Positions 34,701 to 46,700 of a DNA stretch of 64,000 bases are shown one piece after another. Origin of the DNA: Pratylenchus scribneri. Lineage: Eukaryota > Nematoda > Chromadorea > Rhabditida > Pratylenchidae. The translations under genes were made by a program, and so were the position numbers. The DNA is taken from contig JAQSEB010000137.1 in the NCBI GenBank assembly GCA_030063045.1, forward strand, positions 1,922,001 through 1,986,000. The letters run 5' to 3'. The notes beneath the pieces were generated by a model, which ran no database searches, was not told where the DNA came from, and saw nothing but the letters and a program-made list of their open reading frames with translations. Every line of letters starts with the position of its first letter. Positions within the stretch are counted from its first letter, which is position 1.

Positions 34701-37700
34701 ACTGATCACTTCGGTGATTTGGACAGCCGGACGCATTGAACCCTCTGGGCCAAATTGCCACCAATATGCCAGATAGGAACACATCAACGGTAAATCAATG
34801 TCAAATGTGTTTGGGGAATCGACGTATTGAATGCTGAAGGACAATTACGGGATTTATACGAGTTTTTGGATACAGAATACAGATATAATATTTTTTTAAA
34901 ATTTATTTTGGATTTTTTTTTGCGTATTTTTGCATTTTTGGAATAAATTTTAAGTCAATAAATACATAGTTTTTTAAATAAATAAAAAAATTTGCATATT
35001 TTAAGAAATTTTAGTTAAATTTTAATATTTTAGAGCATTTTTCATTCATTCATATAAATTCGATTTCTGCTGAAAAATGTTGATGAGGGAAAATGGTTAA
35101 GCTAATAAGGCTAAAATAACATGCAAGAGTATAGTTCAGCCTTTCTAAAGATATACAAAATATTTTTCAAAAAATATCAAATTATTATTAGAATTTTCAA
35201 TAGTTTACAAATTTTAAAATTAAAAAAAATTTTTTTTAATACTAGAAAATTTTTCATTTTGAGAAATTTTTTTTACCAAAAAAAAATAAAATTTTAGAAA
35301 TTTCAAAAATTTCTAATTTTGAAAAAATTTTTACCAAAATTTTTAAAAAAAATTCAAAAATTTTTTCTCATTTCGAAATTTTTTTTATTATAATTTTGAA
35401 AAATTTTCCAATTTTGAAAAAAATTTTCTAAATATTTTTTAAAATTCTCAAAAATTTTATTAAAAGATTTTTCATTAAAAATAAAAAAAATTCCTACCTC
35501 TTCTCAGCTGCCTGCTCAATGTCGACGAGGAGTTTTTCCAATTGAGGAATGTGCTGCGACAAATTTTGCAACATTTCTTGCACCTGCACAGATTGATCCC
35601 TCGATTTGGCCAGCACCGACAATTTGTTGTTTTGATTGAATTCCGACTCGAGGAAGGCAACCGGAAAACAGGCGGCAAATGCTCCCAAACATTGGCCTAA
35701 AGCGGAACGATGATTTTCCACCTCCATTTGGATGCTCCGTCGTTGGCTGTACACGGCGGTGAGGCCGGTGACCATGTAAAGACTGTCCAGAATTTTGTAA
35801 CAAGCAGCTTGGATATCGTCAACTTTTGAGAGGGAATAGATGATTGAAATTGAAATATTAAAAGAGAATGATAGAAAAATGATAAATCGAACCAGCTTGG
35901 CTTAAATGCTTGTAATTCATCAAGGATTGAACCAATTTGGATGATTTTATTATCAAATTAAAGAGCAGATTTTTGGCTATCAAACGATTTCAAATTTATT
36001 TAAATTGTTTCAGAAATGATTAAATTTTGTCCAAAAAACCATTGAAAATTTCGTTTAATCCATAGTAAAGGTCATTTTGAATGTATTTTTGGGCACAATT
36101 TCTTCAATTTTGAACAAATTTAAATAAAATAAATATTATTTAATAGCCAAAAGTCTGCACTTTAATTTGATAATAAAATCAACAAAAAAAATTCTGTCTT
36201 TGATTAATTATAACTGCAAAATTTCTTTAATTAAGTGAGGTTGCTTTGGGGAAAATGAGAATTTTCTCCAATTATATTTAAGTCATTTATGTATTTATTT
36301 TTTATCTATTTAAAATATAGATAGCCTCAAAAATCATAAGAAATTATTAATTACGGAGTAATTCGGTGCCAAAATGATTTCGAGCCAAATGTAGGAACAT
36401 TGTGGTCAAAACTGGCACAATCATTTGGAAGGCAAATTCCAACGAAATCCATGACCTACAAAAATTCGTCAAAAATGCTAATTATAACTTCCTAAAAATG
36501 GACTTTAGATTTTCGCCTCGAAGCAATGAATATTGGCCACATTCCCGTAATTCACTCACACCCAAATGCAAATCATCCGCACAATTGTTGAAGAAAATGA
36601 AAAGGCCTTCAAAATAGGTGGAATAAAGATAGGTTTTGGAGGAAATTTTGAACCGGTTCGAATAATGTCCGAATTAATTCGAACCAGCGTGCGAATGTCC
36701 AATGCTTGGGCCAATCCTTGGAGACATTTTACGGTGATTTTGGCAACACTCCCAAATGCATGATTTTTAATGCGAAGTAATGCGGCTAATCGGCAAAATA
36801 GACTGAAAATAAAGATAAATTATAATTGAAAATTGAGTTATGAATAAGTAGAGCCCCTGAATTTTAGGTACATTAAGTGGCAAAAAAATAAAAAAAATTA
36901 GGTGACAAAAATATTAAAAAATTAAAATTTTTTGATTATTTTTAAAAATCACAAAAAATTTTTGAGTTAAAAATCATAAAATTTTAGATGATAAAAACAA
37001 AAATTTTTAAAAATCATAAAAAAAATTTTAGATAGCAAAAAATAAAATTTATAAGCAATAAATAGAATTTTTAGGTGGCAAAAAATATTTTATTAAAAAA
37101 TCCAGAAAATATTTAAAATCAAAAAATTTTAGGTGTGAAAAATGAAAATTTTTAATGACAAAAAATCATAAAGATTTCTTTTTAAAATCTACCAAAAATT
37201 TTTCTTCATAAAAATTAAAATAAAAATAAAAGGCAAAATTGATCAACTAGAAAATATGATAAAAATTTGAAATATTATGTACGCATTAATATAATAAATA
37301 GCAAATAAGATTTGAAATTTTTAAATATGTTTTTTATATAATATTTATTAAATGAATTGGAAATGGACCTGGCAATCATTTCCTTCTCCTTATTCGAAGC
37401 CGTTCCCGTTTGCACAATAGAACTGCTGGCCAAGAAATATTGTCGATGCGCATTAAAAAATAAAAAAATTCAACAAAAAATATTTATTTTTGACATATCT
37501 GAAATAGGCGAACATCAATGGGAGCACAACTTTCTCGAAGAATTTCACGTCCTGGCCCTCTCGTCTAAATGAATTCCTTCGAGTCAGCTCGTGTGAAGGT
37601 TTCAATGATTTCATTCGCACGTTTGCCTGCTCCAAATAGGCCAACAACTTTTCCAACAAATTGAATGCAAAACGCTTCTCAACTGAACTTCGTTCACCAC

Positions 37701-40700
37701 CTTCCGCTTTGAGGCGTTCCAGGGCGGCGGCCTAGAAGAAAATTTATTTAAAATACACTAATAAATCTGTAAAAATTCTAAAAATTCAAAATAAATTTTA
37801 ATATATAAAATATAATTTCTTCTAAAAAATTCACAATATTTTTTTAAATTTTAAAATTCAAAATATATTTTTTTTTCTAAATTTTAAAAATTCACCATTT
37901 TTTAAATTTTAAAAATTAAAAATAATTTTTTAAATTTTAAAAATTCAAAATATATTTTTCTTCTCTCTAAGAAATAATTAGTTTCACATATTTTTGACAT
38001 TTAGCATTAATTAAATAAGATCAAAAAAGAATATTAAGAAAAAATAAAGTATTTTCTTGTGAATTGTAATTTAAATTTTATAATTATCTGATTTTTACAG
38101 AATTTTTAAAAATAAGCTACTAAAATATTTACCGGTAAAAATCTAAGAATGCATTATTTTTTACATTCTGGATTCATTAGAAATTTCTTAGCTAAATTTT
38201 GTAGGTATTTAAAAAATGATAAATTTTATCTACTTTTTTCACCACATTTTTAAAATATCTTACCTGTTCTGAATCCGTTTGGGATGGATAGATTCGATAG
38301 CCGTGGAATTGAAAATATTTCAGAATTTCCTGTGCCCGGTGGCGATCTTTTCTCCGTTCAAAGTCCGTCAGCAATTCCCATGGCACCAGGGCTAACGGCA
38401 TCGATGAATATTGGGCACTGTGCATGGCCAAATCACCGAAAACTTTGCGTGCCCACAAATTGTGCGAATTTTCTGCCATCCTTTCGGCCGTCACCAACAT
38501 TTCCTTCTCCAAATTCATGTTGGACAGATCGACGGGCCGTGGATTGAAATCCTTTAAAATTATATAGTTTCATTAATTAGTTGATATTTTTGTTTTTTTT
38601 AAAAAAACCATTCTTTTAAAACTTTCTGAAAAGAAACAAAAAAAAATAACAGAATTAGAACTTTCCGGAAAGAAATCAGAATTAAAATTTTCCGGAAAGA
38701 AATCAGAATTAAAACTTTCCGTAAAGAAATCAGAATTAAAACTTTCCGGAACAAAATCAGAATTAAAACTTTCCGGAATGAAAATCAGAATTAAAACTTT
38801 CCGGTAAGAAATCAGAATTAAAACTTTCCGGAAAGAAATCCGGAATGAAAATCAGAATTAAAACTTTCCGGAAGAAATCAGAATTAAAACTTTCCGGAAA
38901 GAAATCAGAATTAAAAATTTCCGGAATGAAAATCAGAATTAAAACTTTCCGGAATGAAAATCAGAATTAAAACTTTCCGGAAAGAAATCAGAATTAAAAC
39001 TTTCCGGAAAGAAATCAGAATTAAAACTTTCCGGAAAGAAATCAGAATTAAAACTTTCCGGAAAGAAATCAGAATTAAAACTTTCCGGAAAGAAATCAGA
39101 ATTAAAACTTTCCGGAAAGAAATCAGAAATAAAACTTTCCGGAAAGAAATCAGAATTAAAACTTTCCGGGAAGAAATCAGAATTAAAACTTTCCGGAAAG
39201 AAATCAGAATTAAAACTTTCCGGAAAGAAATCAGAATTAAAACTTTCCGGAAAAAAATCAGAATTAAAATTTTCCGGAAAGAAATCAGAATTAAAACTTT
39301 CCGGAAAGAAATCAGAATTAAAATTTTCCGGAAAGAAATCAGAATTAAAATTTTCCGAAAAGAAATCAGAATTAAAACTTTCCGGAAAGAAAATCAGAAT
39401 TAAAACTTTCCGGAATGAAAATCAGAATTAAAACTTTCCGGTAAGAAATCAGAATTAAAACTTTCCGGAAAGAAATCCGGAATGAAAATCAGAATTAAAA
39501 CTTTCCGGAAGAAATCAGAATTAAAATTTTCCGGAAAGAAATCAGAATTAAAATTTTCCGAAAAGAAATCAGAATTAAAACTTTCCGGAAAGAAATCAGA
39601 ATTAAAACTTTCCGGAATGAAAATCAGAATTAAAACTTTCCGGAAAGAAATCAGAATTAAAACTTTCCGGAAAGAAATCCGGAATGAAAATCAGAATTAA
39701 AACTTTCCGGAAGAAATCAGAATTAAAACTTTCCGGAAAGAAATCAGAATTAAAAATTTCCGGAATGAAAATCAGAATTAAAACTTTCCGGAAAGAAATC
39801 AGAATTAAAACTTTCCGGAAAGAAATCAGAATTAAAACTTTCCGGAAAGAAATCAGAATTAAAACTTTCCGGAAAGAAATCAGAATTAAAACTTTCCGGA
39901 AAGAAATCAGAATTAAAACTTTCCGGAAAGAAATCAGAAATAAAACTTTCCGGAAAGAAATCAGAATTAAAACTTTCCGGAAAAAAATCAGAATTAAAAT
40001 TTTCCGAAAAGAAATCAGAATTAAAACTTTCCGGAAAGAAATCAGAATTAAAACTTTCCGGAATGAAAATCAGAATTAAAACTTTCCGGTAAGAAATCAG
40101 AATTAAAACTTTCCGGAAAAAAATCAGAATTAAAATTTTCCGAAAAGAAATCAGAATTAAAACTTTCCGGAAAGAAATCAGAATTAAAACTTTCCGGAAT
40201 GAAAATCAGAATTAAAACTTTCCGGTAAGAAATCAGAATTAAAACTTTCCGGAAAGAAATCCGGAATGAAAATCAGAATTAAAACTTTCCGGAAGAAATC
40301 AGAATTAAAACTTTCCGGAATGAAAATCAGAATTAAAACTTTCCGGTAAGAAATCAGAATTAAAACTTTCCGGAAAGAAATCCGGAATGAAAATCAGAAT
40401 TAAAACTTTCCGGTAAGAAATCAGAATTAAAACTTTCCGGAATGAAAATCAGAATTAAAACTTTCCGGTAAGAAATCAGAATTAAAACTTTCCGGAAAGA
40501 AATCAGAAATAAAACTTTCCGGAAAGAAATCAGAATTAAAACTTTCCGGAAAAAAATCAGAATTAAAATTTTCCGGAAAGAAATCAGAATTAAAATTTTC
40601 CGAAAAGAAATCAGAATTAAAACTTTCCGGAAAGAAATCAGAATTAAAACTTTCCGGAATGAAAATCAGAATTAAAACTTTCCGGTAAGAAATCAGAATT

Positions 40701-43700
40701 AAAACTTTCCGGAAAGAAATCCGGAATGAAAATCAGAATTAAAACTTTCCGGAAGAAATCAGAATTAAAACTTTCCGGAAAGAAATCAGAATTAAAAATT
40801 TCCGGAATGAAAATCAGAATTAAAACTTTCCGGAAAGAAATCAGAATTAAAACTTTCCGGAAAGAAATCAGAATTAAAACTTTCCGGAAAGAAATCAGAA
40901 ATAAAACTTTCCGGAAAGAAATCAGAATTAAAACTTTCCGGGAAGAAATCAGAATTAAAACTTTCCGGAAAGAAATCAGAATTAAAACTTTCCGGAAAGA
41001 AATCAGAATTAAAACTTTCCGGAAAAAAATCAGAATTAAAATTTTCCGGAAAGAAATCAGAATTAAAACTTTCCGGAAAGAAATCAGAATTAAAATTTTC
41101 CGGAAAGAAATCAGAATTAAAATTTTCCGAAAAGAAATCAGAATTAAAACTTTCCGGAAAGAAAATCAGAATTAAAACTTTCCGGAATGAAAATCAGAAT
41201 TAAAACTTTCCGGTAAGAAATCAGAATTAAAACTTTCCGGAAAGAAATCCGGAATGAAAATCAGAATTAAAACTTTCCGGAAGAAATCAGAATTAAAATT
41301 TTCCGGAAAGAAATCAGAATTAAAATTTTCCGAAAAGAAATCAGAATTAAAACTTTCCGGAAAGAAATCAGAATTAAAACTTTCCGGAATGAAAATCAGA
41401 ATTAAAACTTTCCGGTAAGAAATCAGAATTAAAACTTTCCGGAAAGAAATCCGGAATGAAAATCAGAATTAAAACTTTCCGGAAGAAATCAGAATTAAAA
41501 CTTTCCGGAAAGAAATCAGAATTAAAAATTTCCGGAATGAAAATCAGAATTAAAACTTTCCGGAATGAAAATCAGAATTAAAACTTTCCGGAAAGAAATC
41601 AGAATTAAAACTTTCCGGAAAGAAATCAGAATTAAAACTTTCCGGAAAGAAATCAGAATTAAAACTTTCCGGAAAGAAATCAGAATTAAAACTTTCCGGA
41701 AAGAAATCAGAATTAAAACTTTCCGGAAAGAAATCAGAAATAAAACTTTCCGGAAAGAAATCAGAATTAAAACTTTCCGGGAAGAAATCAGAATTAAAAC
41801 TTTCCGGAAAGAAATCAGAATTAAAACTTTCCGGAAAGAAATCAGAATTAAAACTTTCCGGAAAAAAATCAGAATTAAAATTTTCCGGAAAGAAATCAGA
41901 ATTAAAACTTTCCGGAAAGAAATCAGAATTAAAATTTTCCGGAAAGAAATCAGAATTAAAATTTTCCGAAAAGAAATCAGAATTAAAACTTTCCGGAAAG
42001 AAATCAGAATTAAAATTTTCCGGAATGAAAATCAGAATTAAAACTTTCCGGAATGAAAATCAGAATTAAAACTTTCCGGAAAGAAATCAGAATTAAAACT
42101 TTCCGGAAAGAAATCAGAATTAAAACTTTTAGGAATGAAAATCAGAATTAAAACTTTCCGGAAAGAAATATAAAAAATCAGAATTTCAAAAAATGGGCCC
42201 TATTCAATGTTACCAGGATAAAATATGTAAGTACAAAACATTAATTTTTTCATAATATTCTAAACACATTTGAAAATAATAAATGTCTCACATGTTCATT
42301 ATGCCCAGATAGTACTCTGCTCTGATTTGCCCTCTCATTTGCATCATGGTCGACCAATTCAAATTGAAATCCCCAAGCAACAAGGGCACGCAAACATTCC
42401 GAGCATCGTTCTCTGTAGAATTCTTTTTCCTGCAATGATTTCAGTTAATTTGTCATTTTTCACTCAAAATTTTTTATTTTATTTTTTTTAATTATGTTTT
42501 ATTAGATTTATATACTTTTTATAAAAGTGAAATATTTATTAAAAAATAATTTTAAAAATATTAAAAAATAATTTAAATTTTAAAAAATAATTTTTTACAT
42601 AATCTTGAAGTCGATTAAATGGGACCAGCCGAGGATGGGTCTGTTCCCGACGGGAATAGAGGATTCCATGTTGCCAATCCTTCTCCAATTTTCGGCTAGC
42701 CCATGAATCATGGAAATGTTCCGCAAATTTTTGGCACATTGCATTCAGCTCATTGTTCAGTCCAATTTTGGTGTCATCAACGGGTTGGGGCACCCAAACG
42801 CCTTCGCATTCCTCTGTTTTGGTTAATTCCGCCCGACTCTCCGTAGTCAAGGCATAGTCCGGTGAAATGGAGGAGCCAATTGCGGTTAAGCATGGCAGTG
42901 CTTTGCCGAACAATTCTGGGTCTAAAATTTTTTATAATATTTATTTTAAATAAAAAACATTAAAATTCCCGTAAAATGAGTAATTAAATTATATCTAAAA
43001 CAATTTTAATGGTTTAAGTCAAGGTTTGTCATACATTCACAAACCAAATCTACCCAAAATTGTCTAGATTTGGTCAAGAAAGACGCTTTGAATGGTTTAT
43101 AATTTATTTTGGTTTGGTCAACAATTAAAAGGTATTAAACGGTTTAAACCCATTTTGGTATGGTCAACAATTAAAGGGTATTAAACGGTTTAAACCCATT
43201 TTGGTTTGGTCAACAATTAAAGGGTATTAAACGGTTTAAACCCATTTCCCAAATCAAAATATAATAAAATAATGCTTATTGATAAGATTTATCGATTTTG
43301 GATATAAAATTTTTGGGCTTAGAATTTAATATTTCGGAAAATTTATTAAACCAACCATATGGCTTAGAGCTGAGCGAATCGAAAATGGCATAGAAAAGCA
43401 ACATAGAAAGGCGTTTTTCTGTTTCGGAAGCAGCACCCAATGAATTGCCGGTTCCATAATATTTACTGAAAAAATCAAAGAAAAATTTGAAATTAAATTT
43501 TTGTAATTTTTGCCTGCATCTCTCATAGTGAAGGGTTAAAATGCGCAAAGGGACCAAAACATTGTCGGCCATTTGTTGAATGTCCAAAATTACTTTCCTC
43601 AACAATTTGACCATCATTGAGGGTGGCAGCTCTCGACTGAGTGCAACCAGAAAATCGCTGACCGCATCCCGTTGATTTTTTGTCAACGAACGGAGTCGAT

Positions 43701-46700
43701 TCATTCGATAAACCTTTAAGAATAATAATTTTTGGGTATTAAAATAATTTCTCCTTTTTTAAATTAGTCTATTTAAACACGAAAATTTCTTGTATTTTTC
43801 CCATTAATTCTTCTTTCTCGGAATTAGTCAATTTTAATTCATTGATGAGGAATTAATTTATTGGCATTTTTGAAAAGCTATTTTGTCCATTGAATGGAAT
43901 ATTTAATGGTAAATATTAAATTCAAAATAATGATGGCACAATTTCTATTAATTTTTTTTCGATTTTTTTGGGTATATCTCAATCAGGGTGTCTATAAGGT
44001 CTAATCAAAAATATGGCATTTGTCTTCAAAAATCCGGAAAAATATGGAAAAAATATGGCAAAAAATATGGAATATTTAAAAAAAAAGTTTAACAATATAA
44101 ATTTGATTTTAAGACATTTATTTTTTATATTTCTACGCTATTTATTAACAAATATTGCCGCACAGCAAAAAAATTTTGCCAAAAATAGCTTTCTATAGAA
44201 AAATTTTAGCAAAAAGTACTCGTCAAAAAAGCAAAAAATATGGAAAAAAAATATGGCGACATGGTCAAAAATATGGAAAATGCCATATAAATATGGTAAA
44301 ATAGACACCCTGATCTCAATTAAAGCATACCTATTCTCTCTTATATATTTTTTACACCATTCCTTGAGGCTAATTTGTTCACAAAAATCATTTAAAGCAC
44401 TATAAAGTCGCTTAATATTTATATAGAAAAAAGAAAAATGGTTCTTTCTTTGCTAAATTATAATTTTCAAAATAAAAATGGAAAAAATTTTCATAATTTT
44501 TCCATTTTATTACCATAACTTAATTTTTCAAAAAATTATTTTTATACTATTCCTAATTCGTCGGTTAAAATGCCTTTAAATTCTTGTACCGATTAAGCTT
44601 TTTATTTTTACTGTTTCTATGAACAGTGGCATCTAAAATGGAGTCTTTCTTCAATAAAAAATGCCTTAAGCAAAGTCAGTATATAAATAAGCAATTCCCT
44701 CTTTTTCCTATTACCGTATGCAAAGTGGCATCCAGCAGGGCGGCATTGTGTTCGGCATCGGCAAAAAAGTGGGAATGGCTGGTGAGAAGAGGCAACACTG
44801 CATTGCACAAATAGCGATTCAGCGCCAGTGCCGTGTCCGATTCCAGCGCCCGGGGCGAGTCCATCATTGTGGCGGCACGTAAATCCTTCAAATTGATGAA
44901 TGGAATTAATTTTGAGGATTACCGGCAAAAAGCTTTGTTCCAAAGATGAGAAGAACATTTCCTAAAGGCAAAAATTGGTTGTGAATGTGGATATTTGGTT
45001 TGAGGAATATTTAATTTGTCGAAAAATTGTAAGATTCAACATTTTTTGGATCCACAAAACATTTACCCAATTGATAAATCTCATCAAGACGCATCATTTG
45101 ATTATGTTTTGGCCTTGGGTTTAACCAGTTCTAATATAGTTTTGAACCATTAAACCAAAATGGGTTTAAACCGTTCCCTTTAATTGTTGACCAAACCAAA
45201 ATGGGTTTAAACCGTTTAATACCCTTTAATTGTTGACCAAACCAAAATGGGTTTAAACCGTTTAATACCCTTTAATTGTTGACCAAACCAAAATTGGTTT
45301 AAACCGTTTAATACTCTTTAATTGTTGACCAAACCAAAATGGGTTTAAACCGTTTAATACCCTTTAATTGTTGACCAAACCAAAATGGGTTTAAACCGTT
45401 TAATACCCTTTAATTGTTGACCAAACTAAAATGGGTTTAAACCGTTTAATACCCTTTAATTGTTGACCAAACCAAAATTGGTTTAAACCGTTTAATACTC
45501 TTTAATTGTTGACCAAACCAAAATGGGTTTAAACCGTTTAATACCCTTTAATTGTTGACCAAACCAAAATGGGTTTAAACCGTTTAATACCCTTTAATTT
45601 TTGACCAAACCAAAATGGGTTTAAACCGTTTAATACCCTTTAATTGTTGACCAAACCAAAATGGGTTTAAACCGTTTAATACCCTTTAATTGTTGACCAA
45701 ACCAAAATTGGTTTAAACCGTTAATACTCTTTAATTGTTGACCAAACCAAAATGGGTTTAAACCGTTTAATACCCTTTAATTGTTGACCAAACCAAAATG
45801 GGTTTAAACCGTTTAATACCCTTTTATTGTTGACCAAACCAAAATTGGTTTAAACCGTTTAATACCCTTTAATTTTTGACCAAACCAAAATGGGTTTAAA
45901 CCGTTTAATACCCTTTAATTTTTGACCAAACCAAAATGGGTTTAAACCGTTTAATACCTTTAATTGTTGACCAAGACCAAACCATAACAAATTATATACC
46001 ATTCAATGCGTCTTGACTAGCTCTATCCAATTTTGGGTATATTTGGTTTGTAAACCTTTATAATTATTTTAACATTATTTACAATTTTCGACAAATTAAA
46101 TAATAACTTTTTATATTTATTTGCTCACTAACCTGTGTATCGATACCATAAACTCGGTCAAGGAAAAGCAGAATGGATTGTTTATGGTTTGGCAATAATC
46201 CAGGCTGCGGTCCAGTATCTAATATTTTGGGGAGGAAAGCGGATGAAAATTAATGAATGAATGATTAAAATTAGAGACTGAACAAGGACATTTTTCAATT
46301 ATTGTGCAAATATTTTTGGCAATATTTCAATAAGGAAATAACCAATTTTGAAAGGCGATATATCATTCGAAAACATTAAATGTCCTCTAAAAAGTGGCTT
46401 TTTAAATTTCTTAAATCTAAAATTAATTAACAAAATAATCAGCTTTTAGTGAAGAGATTCGGGTTTATTTAGACTCAATCAAAGACATGTAATTTTCCGA
46501 AAGCAGAACATTATAAAATTAAATAAAAATCATTTTTTAAAAAAAGATTTTGAACTTTCAGTATATACTAAGTATATAGCCTTCACATATTGGCTGCTCT
46601 CTATTGGAGTTATGGCTAAAAGTATGGCCAAAAATATGACCCAATAGGAACATGAAACTTTCTGTTAGTTTATCTTATTAAATTATTAAAAATTAATTAT

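Noticed and set aside
38954..42041. Several 72-158 codon frames reading IRIKTFRKE
   Set aside because: Same repeat artefact in minisatellite C4; equivalent frames appear in C5.
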